Positions 38,601-47,997 of a stretch of DNA of 64,000 nucleotides are shown piece by piece (position 1 is the first letter of the stretch; the number at the start of each line of letters is the position of its first letter). The notes under the pieces were generated by a model. It searched no databases, was not told the DNA's origin, and was given only the letters and a program-made list of their open reading frames with translations. The translations under genes and the position numbers were made by a program. The stretch lies in NCBI GenBank assembly GCA_015183035.1, contig JACZZP010000013.1, positions 930,001-994,000 on the forward strand. The letters run 5' to 3'. This DNA is from Meloidogyne chitwoodi. Lineage: Eukaryota; Nematoda; Chromadorea; Rhabditida; Meloidogynidae.

Positions 38601-41569
38601 GAACTAGAAAAAAGAAATGGACTTTAAAGAAAAGATCCTTAATATTGATAATATTTCTAAACGTCTGTAGTGGAGAAATTATTTCTAGAAGTGCCTTAAC
38701 TGAAGTTTGTACTCGAAGAGATGGAAAAATTGATTGTTCATGGAATTTTGTAGAAACACTGACCATGATGGATAATAAAGTAAAACAATCTATTTTACTT
38801 AAAGATAATAAAAATAAAATAATGGGAGAAATAAATTTAACCCCCGAAGGATTTAAAATGAAATGTGAACCAATTATTGAAAAATATTTGAGATCTTATG
38901 AAACTAGAGTTCAAACAGTAAAATCGTGTCCAAATACAGGAAGTTGTCACCATGATAATTGTCTCATTGTTAATAATGATTGGGAACAAAATATTAAAGA
39001 ATTAGAACCCTGGAAAAATTATACTGGTTATAATCGATGTTCTGCATCATGTAGTTTTATATGGTGTAAATGCGGGGTTACTTCTGGATCTAGTTGCCTA
39101 TTTTATAGAATATACGTTGTACCCACAGATTCTGATATTTATGAAATTTTTACATGTAAATGGGTACCAATATTTTATTTTAGATTGGAAACATTTTTTA
39201 TTAATAATGAAAGTAATATTAAAAATGAATCTGTATTTACTATACAACCTGGTACAACAGTACAGGGAGAAAATATAAGTATAGCAATTACCCAATTTTC
39301 TTTACCTCCGGAACCAGAAATGAATGGAAAATTTATTGGAAATAGAAAATTCGTTTCATTAACAGAAGGAATTTACTCAGACGTCCATTGTAAAAGTTAT
39401 GATGCTGTTAAAAATTTCACATGTGACATAAAAGAAGAAATTTGTCAAGAGTGTTCACCTGATCATGATAATGAAATAGTAAATTGTAAATGTAAAAATT
39501 TAGAATTAGAAGGATTAATACTAGACACTCAAAAGATATTACCAATTAAATCACAGACATTGGATTTGAGTTATGATGGAAAATACGTATATTCTGAGAT
39601 TTATGATATGCCCGTTGATGTGATAATTAAAGTAAATAATTTAAGAGCAGTCATAATTGATGAATGGACTAAATGTGAAATTAAAATATTCGAATTCGGT
39701 GGATGTTATAAGTGTAGGACTGGCGCAGATCTGAATTACACGTGCAAAACTACGAATGGAATAGCCCTCGCAGAAGTAACTTGTGAAAATGATCTTAGTT
39801 TTATAGCCAAATGCACAGAAATTGGTGAAAATGTAATTAAAAGACTAAGTTTTAATCAGGCCAATATAGATATAAAGTGCAAAATAAAGTGTTTGGGTGG
39901 TATATCTGATATAAGAATTAAAGGAAATCTATTTTTAATTGATATTAATGAATTTGAAAATAATCCACTGTGGATTCATTCGGAAACAAAAAATAAAGTA
40001 ATGAGAAAAAATCATAATTCTGGTTTTAATTCAAATTATATTTTAGAAATATTTAAAGAATTATTTAATTCAGATTTGTTTAATTTTGTTTTATATGTTA
40101 AAAATGTTATTATTCTGATATTAATATTGATATTTTGTTTTTTGTTTATTTGGATATTAATTAAATGTAAACTATTTTTTCGAATTTACAAGTACTTGTT
40201 AAAGTCACTCTGTATAATATATTGTATATCCTTTTTTGAAGGGGGAGAAGCCCAGAAGGTCTGTAAAAATGTTTTTGACAAAGAGATTCTGAGAGGGATA
40301 TCTAATTTTCCTTCAAAAAATTATAGACTTAATTATAACATCCAACACTTGAACACGAAAGAGTTAGATTTAAGTGTAAAGTTTAGTCATCAATCATTTT
40401 TGAAATTTTTGTTTATTAAAAGAATCTTGACAAAATGCAATTTTTATTTTTTATCAAGAACAGGAAAATTTAAAAATTTTTATGAATCATTAAAAGAGGA
40501 ATATTTTTACATAAGGAAATTTGGAAAATATGAACATCTTCTTTCAAAAAATGACACATTTTTTGGAGAAAAACATACTCATCTTGTCCTTGGCCCGTTA
40601 TTTTTGGGGAATATTTTGTATAAATATGAGAACATTATAAAGAAATTTCATTTTAAATCTTTAAATCTTATAATATTTTATAAAGAATTCATTAATTTTA
40701 AATATTTTAATTTCATCCACATAATGATACTATACTTATGTTTCACATTGATATTAATATTAACATTTTCTCATATTTTAGAAAAATTTTTTTGGAAAAT
40801 GCCACCTAAAAAAGCACCTCAAAAAGAAATTAGAGGAGGAAAGAAGATTAAAATGACAGACCCGGCAATTTTTGAAAGTGGGACTGAAAGCGAAAGTGAA
40901 AAATCCGAGATAGAACGCAGTGCCACTCCTGAGGACAAAGAGCTACTAAGTAAAATAAATAAAAGAAAAATAATTAAACAAACTTTTAAAGTTTCAGAAA
41001 TTGTATCCAGTAAAGAACCAATCAAAGCGAATAAAATTGAAAATTCTCTTAAAATTGAAAAAGAAAATGAACTAAGAAAAGTATTTGGAAGAGAAAAGGA
41101 GATAGGAAAAAGAATTGTTGACTCAATTTTAGTTAAGCGTGCACGTGACGATCTAAATGAAAATTTGCCACTACCGCCAATTCCGAGAAAGAAAGCTTTA
41201 ATTTCAGATGAAGTATTTTACAGCTCGCCAGTAAAAATGATAATACCCAATCAGACTGAAGAAAAAGCCATGAAAATTTTAAAGATGAAGAGAGAAAAAT
41301 TAATGAGTGAAGTTAAAAATAATCAATCAAATGACATTCGAGGCTCTCATTCTAAAGAAGCAAGCTGTGTTAAACGCATTCGTTCTTTAGCTTTTGATTG
41401 TCTCGCTCTCATTCCACATTCGGGCTGCAAAACGGTAGTTGATCGAGCTGACTATTGGACAAAAATCGAGTTGATTAGAGAGAGCCTACAGCAGATGATA
41501 AAACATGCGGGAGAATGGGATAATATCAACGACATACATTTACAATCATCATCTTCAAAGAAAGATTAA
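32633..41569 (+). CDS. BEL/Pao gag-pol-env polyprotein, single frame
   Basis: Domains in order. Gag of the DUF1759 type (LPRLQLPEFYGDPHDWMSFW, about residue 140). Three CCHC-like knuckles (about 367-433; CYFCNGNHWSNLC, CFRCLRVGHLSKNC). An aspartic protease (FLDSGSEVSYVT, about 545). Reverse transcriptase (DIEKAF about 877; YVDN about 954). RNase H (VFVDANKNTYAAAVY, IPRMELLGLL, WSDAKVV, from about 1121). Integrase with an HHCC start (about 1416) and D-D-E at GIDHLGP, LSDNSKTF and GGVYERI, then a DUF5641-type C-terminus to about 1777. A membrane segment near 1825 opens a Cys-rich glycoprotein region resembling phlebovirus G2 (ASCSFIWCKCGVTSGSSCLF), which ends in a membrane anchor at about 2492-2515. 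Another membrane-rich part follows, then a basic C-terminal module from 2723. No stop or shift separates gag, pol and env. Start at 32633 is the first of three Met codons; the third is also possible. Confidence 0.96.
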   Translation: MMMSGPYKAMIGPVLKRLRNRLESAEKILKKNEIDNDEKESLINDGKSIQKMLMTLDEKNQLWLNFLKELEAVDRLNETLSYENYKVENKHFYEWIEKGREIIDLIEEISFQRNSDASETSSVHNQAIPNVQRELTVQLPRLQLPEFYGDPHDWMSFWQSFESSIDNQNFSQIDKMKFLFNCLKGEAKNTVSDLILTNENYKIAVDTLKERFGDKSVLIEALESELFNLPASSDKSISLKITVDKMEKIFRQLESQGEKIDNSVMTSLIKSKLHRNFLMEIAKEEKASSRKWSTTDFRKALVSMVNIRESVFQTTKHFKSSQTNNQPSSSQGERGQRYEKFRNDEKRFEKVNQTRSFPVSTYGKNIICYFCNGNHWSNLCTNILGVEERKKRLNEQGRCFRCLRVGHLSKNCFVKRNCSYCNGIHNSAICPRRNYTPEKSYSNNEDSRQLSYATRNLPQIPHKNKSIDKNQKLQNWKGKTYFQTEKPFDKKVEGNNFEEKVSKTQNMSVNTYTSLLKPWNPMLMVLKAKVFSPRNEKKKIEIFVFLDSGSEVSYVTKELAVKLNLPKLGEGFLEVYTFQGTKSKKQRSGKYLLGMERKDGKKEMLEMLSINKISNELNSVSINEICSNMKMDEIKNNLITNYGKPDLLIGIKDFWRFFIRKREISKGCFLIDTTIGTVVCGENQKMSLEKTIPIQTHMAVHSSEEMPNEAEIKSWWDLQSIGITEDPKENEDETAQEIFNKSVKQVDGRYRVKWLWKDENPDLPTNYGISYRCLESLLSRFQNKIGSETLEKIDKTIKEQLHNGIIEETSQRKGELEHYLPHHPVFKGEKIREVYNASARTRGRKSLNDHLLRGPLKLPDLAGLIMRFRLSKFPLLLDIEKAFLQIELEEADREVTKFLWLRNVNKPLTSDNLIIYRFTRVAFGIICSPSLLAMTIEHHLSKYPGKENLFKNIYVDNVFVDCNTENDVYEKYVELKKIFSEGKMNLRECVTNARNALERIPKNDQLTDLSQKVLGIHWDLKQDNLEIKFPNSNSEIRITRRKVLEVMASLFDPLGLVSPCLVNPKLLFQKLWDKPKNWDEELEIDHLNEWKIILNSWENQEIIIPRLVCFKGKTKKYQLHVFVDANKNTYAAAVYLRSEENDNFKTCLVYARNRIKSKKQDLTIPRMELLGLLIGTRALKFVENELKLEIEKKVVWSDAKVVLLWINCKEKQPRFIQNRLIEIRKNTDCIFKYVSTHENPADVCTRGCKPEELRLNNLWWNGPAWINKTENKWPNELEIKIESIPPIFNTLIVQTKEIKLLEFNKFNNWKKLVKIISFVLKFLKIKLDLILKKDKWKNKFLLLKNENFEQNAENLLINLAQNEKIKDFEKWIIFEDKWEIKRLKSRIENSDAPSDLENPIIIPKNSEILPLIIKDIHERFKHSGVQSTLVEFLSQFWTPQARRKVKEVLNRCLKCKRMKSYPFMLPKFPNLPVERIQRTSPFKSIGIDHLGPSLFREIDNQEKKFWITLITCLCTRAVYLEPVKNLKADTCINVLKRFASRRGCPEKILSDNSKTFIACSKSCKVHLKLIGKELHWKFIKELSPWKGGVYERIVALVKDAFKKTLGKKILKWEEIITFTIEVEGILNMRPLTAIEENPDIPGIIPLRPIDFLYPKRNLCLELEVADLKDIAINYKESFVHTEFLLNELWKRWKREYLIWLRDRSQWNMKGPRLQTKREPKINEIVILEEEFVPRNMWKLVKIVELLDTKDGRCVRNVKILMPNGSILSRPINKLYPLEINLEDKEIEDKKDNILQSEESDEDEPTKSQKGIIKGKIKTLSNIISILFIFWLFLIMICEVTGKLRCNDCLVECNDKGILISSSEQIDKYEICCNEGPCTTHLRVDQFQYELDKEILITHHHCEVNFWSKTRNLLKYEVKCEPSDPCKLISCYFCIERMINHICSPFISLVIIAILILVLTTSCSIFYCLFKNIWKLFKCCYSRNIDTRDFRTRKKKWTLKKRSLILIIFLNVCSGEIISRSALTEVCTRRDGKIDCSWNFVETLTMMDNKVKQSILLKDNKNKIMGEINLTPEGFKMKCEPIIEKYLRSYETRVQTVKSCPNTGSCHHDNCLIVNNDWEQNIKELEPWKNYTGYNRCSASCSFIWCKCGVTSGSSCLFYRIYVVPTDSDIYEIFTCKWVPIFYFRLETFFINNESNIKNESVFTIQPGTTVQGENISIAITQFSLPPEPEMNGKFIGNRKFVSLTEGIYSDVHCKSYDAVKNFTCDIKEEICQECSPDHDNEIVNCKCKNLELEGLILDTQKILPIKSQTLDLSYDGKYVYSEIYDMPVDVIIKVNNLRAVIIDEWTKCEIKIFEFGGCYKCRTGADLNYTCKTTNGIALAEVTCENDLSFIAKCTEIGENVIKRLSFNQANIDIKCKIKCLGGISDIRIKGNLFLIDINEFENNPLWIHSETKNKVMRKNHNSGFNSNYILEIFKELFNSDLFNFVLYVKNVIILILILIFCFLFIWILIKCKLFFRIYKYLLKSLCIIYCISFFEGGEAQKVCKNVFDKEILRGISNFPSKNYRLNYNIQHLNTKELDLSVKFSHQSFLKFLFIKRILTKCNFYFLSRTGKFKNFYESLKEEYFYIRKFGKYEHLLSKNDTFFGEKHTHLVLGPLFLGNILYKYENIIKKFHFKSLNLIIFYKEFINFKYFNFIHIMILYLCFTLILILTFSHILEKFFWKMPPKKAPQKEIRGGKKIKMTDPAIFESGTESESEKSEIERSATPEDKELLSKINKRKIIKQTFKVSEIVSSKEPIKANKIENSLKIEKENELRKVFGREKEIGKRIVDSILVKRARDDLNENLPLPPIPRKKALISDEVFYSSPVKMIIPNQTEEKAMKILKMKREKLMSEVKNNQSNDIRGSHSKEASCVKRIRSLAFDCLALIPHSGCKTVVDRADYWTKIELIRESLQQMIKHAGEWDNINDIHLQSSSSKKD
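40799..41569 (+). CDS. Unknown basic protein X at the 3' end of the BEL frame
   Basis: From ATG 40799 the last 256 residues are unlike gag, pol or env. They are soluble and highly charged, with MPPKKAPQKEIRGGKKIK, an acidic ESGTESESEKSEIE block, lysine-rich stretches that could be nuclear-localisation signals, and a more conserved-looking end (SCVKRIRSLAFDCLALIPHS, then an amphipathic helix). A good splice acceptor (TCATATTTTAG, ending 40781) lies 18 nt before the ATG, so a spliced subgenomic mRNA could express it separately from the polyprotein. It precedes the 3' LTR by 56 bp. No family was recognised. It may be a captured host sequence or a second gag-like or accessory protein; function is unknown. 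Confidence 0.6.
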   Translation: MPPKKAPQKEIRGGKKIKMTDPAIFESGTESESEKSEIERSATPEDKELLSKINKRKIIKQTFKVSEIVSSKEPIKANKIENSLKIEKENELRKVFGREKEIGKRIVDSILVKRARDDLNENLPLPPIPRKKALISDEVFYSSPVKMIIPNQTEEKAMKILKMKREKLMSEVKNNQSNDIRGSHSKEASCVKRIRSLAFDCLALIPHSGCKTVVDRADYWTKIELIRESLQQMIKHAGEWDNINDIHLQSSSSKKD

Positions 41570-41625
41570 ACATATTTTTTTGTTGTTCTGAATTATCTTA
41601 AAATTTTTTTCTGTCAATTCTGGAG

Positions 41626-41948
41626 TGTCGCTAAATGCGACATTTTTTAATTTTTTATTTTTCTTTCCATTAATCATCTTTTTGTAAAAAAGATGATTTT
41701 AAATTCTTTTTTTGGTATTTTTATTTTTTCTCTACTTTAATTGTTAAATACGCCCTTTTTTCTGAAAAATATTTGGTGATTATATTTATGTACTTTTTAA
41801 ATACGCCTTCTTTTTTTCTATATTTAAGATGTTATATTTTTTCTCTTGGACAAGCTTCTCTATCTTTAAATTGTTTTATTTAAAAGAATAAATATTTGTA
41901 AAAGAAAAGGATTATTTTTTATAAATTTTTGTTGTATATTTTACGACA
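41626..41948 (+). repeat. 3' LTR of BEL/Pao element
   Basis: Matches the 5' LTR over 323 bp. The upstream bases (TTCTGGAG) are not an obvious polypurine tract. Confidence 0.97.
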
Positions 41949-41953
41949 TCTGT

Positions 41954-42802
41954 GTACGAATAGCGCAGCTTGTTCTTTTCCGCAGGATTATCCAAATGAA
42001 GAGCATTATCTTAAAAAATTTTTTGATTAATTTTTATTTAAAAAATAAAACCTACAAATAATTTGATGTTAAAATTTTCTTAACTTCTAAAATTAAATAT
42101 AAAAATATTTTAAAATTTTGTTAAATACTTAGAAGATGTTGAAATATATCGTAGAGCTCTCTTTACTCATAATAAAATCTGCAATAACTTGATTTGCACA
42201 CGCAATCGTCCTCTATATTTTAAAAAGCATTGAAAAACTATTGCTTAATTTTATCTTTTGTCAATTAGTTAAAAAATAATATACTTATATTCCCTTCCGT
42301 CAAAATCAAATTATTTTAAAATTTATTTAATAATCTCACAAATATATTCTATCATAATTTGTAAATTTTTGTTATTTTTTAACCTGTTTTGTTTGGACTG
42401 AACAGTATCATCATTATATTTCATTATTAAATCAAATTTTCCATCCAAGAAGTCAAAACCTAAATATATTGTAATTTTAAAAATTAAAAAACTGTCTTTG
42501 CTATGTTCATCAATTTTTGGTAATGATCTTTTCCTTCTTTTCTACATTACATCTAAAAACTTCTCTAAAAGCATTAGCAGCAAATCCCCCAGCTTGAATA
42601 ACTTTTGAAACACGTTCTGATTTTTTAAGAAATACTTCATAATAAGAGTCTATAGCGTTAGTAAATGCTTATCTGCAGGAATTTGAAGATCTCCTTTAAG
42701 AAAACCATTAAAACGTTCTTTTATTCTTGCTAATTCTGATTTTATTATCTAAGAAAATAAAATTAGGTGATTAATTTCGGAGGGAAATTAAAATTAGTGT
42801 TA
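41954..42802. repeat. Large inverted repeat, left arm (inner part)
   Basis: Reverse complement of about 55016-55856. It ends at 42802 where the shared AAATTAGTG stops. The left side then continues into further CAPS N-terminal exons, while the right side switches to a duplicated CAPS exon. Confidence 0.93.
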
Positions 42803-43513
42803 ATATTATATTTATAAAAAAATATAAAAATTTTGAGCATCTTCTAGCCATATTTGTAGGTTGTTTAGAATTGAAATGATAAGCTATACATTTAGCAACA
42901 AAAAAACATAAAGTTGAAGGCATCTTTAATTTAATATTTTTTTTAAAAATAATTTTAATATAATTTTAATACCTTTTCCTATCTTCTTCCTTAGCTTTAA
43001 TTTTTTCTCGCTCTTCTTTTGTACGCATTCCGCTTCCTCCATTTAAAATATTTGTTTCTTCTTCAACTTAACATACCTATATCATTTTAAGCGGTAAATA
43101 AATTTTTCGAACTTTGAGGGGGCCAAATGCAGGAGAATATGTAGAATCAGGACCTCCTCCACCACCAACACTTTCTCTTCCACCAAGTACGGATCTTCGA
43201 TGAGTTGAACGAAAACTGCCTTGCTGTAAATATGTGAAGTTTTATAAATTTTTAATAAAAAATTATTTTAAAATATTGTAAAAACTTTTCTAGGGGTTGT
43301 AGGTCTACCCAAGGCACTTACTCCACCTTCTCTAAAAAACCTTTAAGATGCGGAGTAGAACAACCACCCGTTGTTCTTCTTCCAACATTTGAACTTTAAC
43401 TTTTTTTCTAATATTAGTTGCAAAAGAAGGTTGATCTGAAAAAGCAAGGGATTCTGTTCTAATGCTGGACTATCTGTACGAACTCCACCCGAATATTGTT
43501 GTTGTTGATTCAT

Positions 43514-43960
43514 AAAATTATTTTTGTTTGATTGTATGAAATTGGTTAGAAGATAAAGTTCCCAAATATTTAAATTATATAAGACATATTTTGTTAATAA
43601 AAAATCCTACATTCGTAAATACATATCACAGGTTCCTATCTATAAAAATTAAAAATATAGGAAGAATTTAATAAATTATGTAGAACAAAAATTATTTTAT
43701 AAAAAAATATTTAATATAATTTATTAAATTAGCAAAATTCTTAAAAGAGTAGCAATAAATTATTTTATTTTTATAGTAAATTAATGGAAGTGAACGGTGG
43801 TTATGAGAGAAACTATGTACCACTGGGGCCCATTGGGAAAGTGTAAGGATGAAAGGGTTAGGTGAAGAATAAAGAAAAAGCATGCATGCGTTCGTTGATC
43901 ATCGTTTTATTTTTATTAAGTTTTTTTAATGTCTAACAAATTGTTATAGATTTTTTTAAT
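43514..43960. other. Region upstream of the CAPS start
   Basis: Likely 5' flank of the left CAPS copy (transcription toward lower coordinates). It includes a less AT-rich patch at about 43795-43905. No clear promoter motif is seen. Confidence 0.4.
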
Positions 43961-44487
43961 GTCAAAATTTACTATAAAGAGCAATAATATTCAAAAATTT
44001 TTATTTTATATTATTCAAATATTTTTATAAATATTCATTTTTAAGATTAAATTTATTTTATATAAATATGTTATTTATACTCTGAACCGCGCGTGAGTTT
44101 CTTCACTTAAATTTTATTTTAACATCTTTAATTAATTAATTAATTAAATAAAATATAATTATTATATTTTAAAATGTTGGTTATCTTCTTTCACCATCTT
44201 TTTGTTTTTTCCTTTTTATTTATGTAAAAATTTACTATAATAAACAATAATATTCAAAAAATTTCATTTTATATTATTCTTAAATATTTTTATAAATATT
44301 TATTTTTAATATTATATTTATTTTATATAAATATATTAGATGTTATTTATACTCCTAACCTCGTTTGATTTTCTTTACTTCAATTTTATTTTAATCATCT
44401 TTGATTAATTAAATAAAATATAATTATTATATTTTAAAATGTTGGTTATCTTCTTTCGTCAGCTTTTTATTTTTTCCTTTTATTTAA
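43961..44487. repeat. Tandem duplication of a 263-bp unit
   Basis: Two adjacent copies (43961-44223 and 44224-44487) are about 85% alike. Both contain AATTTACTATAA, a TTATACTC(T/C) block with GC-rich neighbours, and ATTTTAAAATGTTGGTTATC near the end. No coding potential. Confidence 0.75.
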
Positions 44488-47443
44488 AATTGTTATTGTA
44501 ATTGTAATAATAATTTTAATTTAAATATTAATATTTAAAACATGTCAAGTTGTCTTTGTTAACTCAACATAGGGAAAAGCTTTTTTTCAATAAATTTAAA
44601 AATTATAAAATTTTAATTGTTGAGAATATCATTTTCAATATTATATTTTTTATTTATCACCTCTAGGGTTGCTTCTTTAGATAAGAATATATTTTTTATA
44701 GAAGAAAATATTAATTTAATATTTGATTTGTGAATAAGATTTACCTCTTTTTATTTATATTAATATCGCACATACACATCATAAATATAATAACTATTAA
44801 TATTAACAAACTATGTTTTCCACATTCTCTTCTATATCTTCTTTAAAAACATTTATATTATAGAGTTATTTAATTTTAAATAGAATCCAGGAATGCTTTG
44901 TTATCATAAATTTTAAAATTAAAAAAATTTTTAATATGCATTTTATATTATATAATCATTACTTATTAATGTCGTTCCATCTTCCATTATTTTTGTTTCA
45001 AAATTTGATTTTAATTAAATAAAATATTTTGCTTTAAATTGAAATAATAATTTCAACATATAACTAATCATTTTTAAAGCATAAAAAATATTCAATAAAA
45101 ATATTATTAAGAATACGTTACCTTTTAGCTTTTCTCTTTCTTTTCATTTGGATTTTTATATTAAATGTATAATTAGGAAAAATTAAAATAATTTATAAAA
45201 ATTATCTTACTTGTCATCTACAACATGTCTTCATCCCATTTTTCAAATAAGTAATTAATATTTTAAAAAATTAAAATTATTTTTCAGTACAATAAATTAT
45301 TTAAATTTTTTGTAGCATACTTCTATATCATATCATTTGAAATAAATTTTTAAATTTTACTAGTAATATTTGAACATTTTTCACAATTCACATATTTTTT
45401 ATTATATATTATAATTTCAATTCTATAAATATACAAGTCTAATTTTATTTTTCATTATATTATAAAATTTTCATTAATTGATCTGTTAAAATTCATCGTT
45501 ATAAGGGGATACTCTTAATTAACCTATACATATTTAAATTTTACTTTTTATAAAAAATTTTATTATTGTAAGCAAAAGCAACACTAAAGTCATATACATT
45601 TTAATTATGAAATTTAAATTTTAATTATTATTTTTATATAAAAATTCATTATTTTACATATTATAAACTATTATTTGTAGTTGAAAGAGTTGAACATTGC
45701 GTATTCTCTTTAATTCAAAAATTATTTAAAAATATTATTTTATTTTAAAAACATGAAGATTTATTCTATTAATTTTACTAACAAATGTAGATCACTTATT
45801 ATTTGATCTCATATAATGCTTTTTTTATTTACTGAAAATGTTATTTAAAAATTTTATTTTTTAAAATTTATAGAAAAATGTAGATTAGTTAGAAATTCTA
45901 TCGATGTATTTTTTGCTTATTGAAAATTTTCTTTTTTTTTAAATAAAGTTTAAATAAATATATATTTTAAATTTTCTTTCTGTCTTTTAAAGGGGTTTTT
46001 TTCGTTTTTTTGAAGCCGTAGTATCTGTAAAATATTTTTTATTAATTATACAATTTTATTTTTATAATTTGTATTTTATTTTATTATATAATAATTTTAA
46101 TTAAAAATTAAATTTTTTATGAAGCAGTAGATTAAGAATTATTAAGACTTGGGGGAAATTTTTTATAAAAATTTTTATTTGTAGATAAATTAGTATTATT
46201 TTATAATTATTTTTAAATGCTTTAATTATTTTTTTGTTATTTACGGTATTTTTTTTACTTCGTTCTGGGGGTATTTTAATTTTATTAACAAAAAATTTAT
46301 GTTAATTAGTTTTTTCTAGGATTATTATTTTATTTATTCATGAAATGTAGATGTTGTTTGTAGTTATGTAGATAATCTGGGAAATTTTTATAAAAATTTT
46401 TGTAGAGATGTATTTTAATTTTTAATTTTAATATTTATCTTATATTAGTCACCTTTTAGTATCTTTAATATTATTTAACAAACATTTTTATTGATGTAAT
46501 TATCAGCGTCTTGATAAAAAAGAATGCATTTATCACTAATTTAATTATACAAAAATTTTTATATACTAAAATATTTTATAAAATAGATCACCTTTCAAGT
46601 ATTTTTTATATGGATATATTAGACTTTTAAATTTATATTATACTACCTAATTTAATTTTTAATTTTATTACGACATTTTTTTCATTATTTTATTTCTTCA
46701 AAATGTTTCAGCGTCGTTGTAAAATAAATAATTTTAATTATATCTCCTTTAAATTTTGAACATTATCTTTTCTTTTTTAAAATTTTATATTTTTAGATAT
46801 TTTATACTATTATTTATATTATAATTGAAAAGGTTGCATTTAGAATTTCTCTTTTATTAAACTCCCTGTATTTTATTTTATTTAGCTATTTTATTATATG
46901 TCTTGTGCTACTACTTTCCCTTTCTTTTTGTGAAAATTTAATTTAAAAGAAAATTTTACTTTATAAAAATTTATTAAAAATGTAGATTAGTTTGTAGTTG
47001 TTCGACGCATTTTCTCCTTAATTTATTCCTTTAAAAATTAAATGAAGAATTATATATTCATAAATTTTAAAAAAAAAATGGTTTGACCTTAAACGGTTGT
47101 TTTTTCTGTTCGATTGAAGCATATTATATTTTAAATTATACATGATTTATTTGCAAAATGTATTCTTACTTTTTATTTTTTTAAATATTTTTTATTTTAT
47201 TCATGAAAAATATTTTTTATTTTATTGAGGATACAATTTTTCATTTTTATTAATAGAATTTTATAATAGATATAAGTATTTTTTTATTTTGAAATAAAAA
47301 ATTTTGAAGTTAGGATGTAGAGTTGTTATTTTATCACAATTTTGTTTTTTTAATTCTATAATCATACAACGGATTAATTTCATTTTTTTAATTATTTAAA
47401 ATTTTTATTATTTTTTTTGGCAGAGATTGGAATTTTCTATTCT
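44488..47443. other. AT-rich non-coding DNA with diverged repeats
   Basis: No gene seen. Recurrent words suggest an old, decayed repeat: AATTGAAAAGGTTG-like near 45680, 46825 and again at 48370, each followed downstream by AATGTAGATTAGTT-like near 45881, 46979 and 48910. Confidence 0.45.
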
Positions 47444-47451
47444 CCTTATAC

Positions 47452-47989
47452 CAGGGTTCGCATAGACAAAAATCAAAATAAAAGTACAAAAAAAGTTTTA
47501 TTAAAAGTACATAAGGTACAAAATTTTCCAAATTAAAGTACACTCCAGATTTAATTTTTTAAAACTTTTATTTTTGCTCAAATTTATTTTTTCAGGTTAA
47601 TGGTTTACAGGATTTTTAGAAAAAACCCTTCTATCCAGTTAAAAGTTGGATTTTCGGGATGGTAAATTTTAAAAATTTTAGGCATTTACAGCGCCGCAAG
47701 TGAATTTTTAAATTAATTGCCCTCTATTTGTCAAAAAAATCACCTTTTTTTAGAGCCGCAGATAAAAATTTTAAAATTATTGCATAATTATAAGTTAAAT
47801 AACAGAGAAAAAGAAAATATTTACATTTTTCCAATCTAGTTTTTTAATATTTCGCAAAAAATTTAATTTTTATTAAAAATATCGATTTAAAAGTACTTAC
47901 TTCGATTAAAGTACATTTCAATTTCGAAAGTACAAGAGTCGATTTTTAAAAGTATTGTACTATCATTTAAAGTACGAATGCGAACCCAA
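47452..47989. mobile_element. hAT-like MITE
   Basis: Ends CAGGGTTCGCAT and ATGCGAACCCAA are inverted. Flanks CCTTATAC and CCTTAAAA (47444-47451, 47990-47997) look like an eroded 8-bp TSD. Both subterminal regions have repeated AAAGTAC words. No transposase. Age is suggested by the diverged TSD. Confidence 0.65.
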
Positions 47990-47997
47990 CCTTAAAA

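Larger units (their letters stand above)
32023..41948 (+). mobile_element. BEL/Pao LTR retroelement with env-like gene, intact
   Basis: Two 323-bp LTRs (32023-32345, 41626-41948) compare as identical, beginning TGTCG and ending CGACA. They are flanked by 5-bp duplications TCTGT (32018-32022 and 41949-41953). The right arm of the surrounding inverted repeat keeps the uninterrupted site (about 55857-55875), an exact empty-site control. The interior is one 2,978-codon frame. LTR identity, an open frame and an empty sister site all point to very recent insertion. Confidence 0.97.
29742..43513 (-). pseudogene. unc-31: CAPS (CADPS/unc-31), N-terminal half, interrupted by a BEL element
   Basis: Read on the - strand from an ATG at 43513. 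CAPS primes dense-core vesicles for calcium-triggered exocytosis. The Gln/Gly-rich start (MNQQQQYSGGVRTDSP) leads to MRTKEEREKIKAKEEDRK and CIAYHFNSKQPTNMARR (about 42850-43060). Then come [35 protein letters not shown], the C2-like block ([20 protein letters not shown]), the PH-domain region ([10 protein letters not shown]) and [15 protein letters not shown] near 29860. The protein stops after [11 protein letters not shown], so the MUN/Munc13-like half is missing. The BEL element occupies 32023-41948. Multiple one-base frame shifts break the conserved frame, as in the right copy. The family call is strong; loss of function is inferred. Confidence 0.92.

Noticed and set aside
32760..41025. Many antisense frames of 63-116 residues inside the BEL element
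   Set aside because: Shadows of the 2,978-codon sense frame; no domains.
43692..43883. 63-residue frame on - upstream of CAPS
   Set aside because: Low-complexity AT-rich tail, no recognised motif, and no splice link to the CAPS start.
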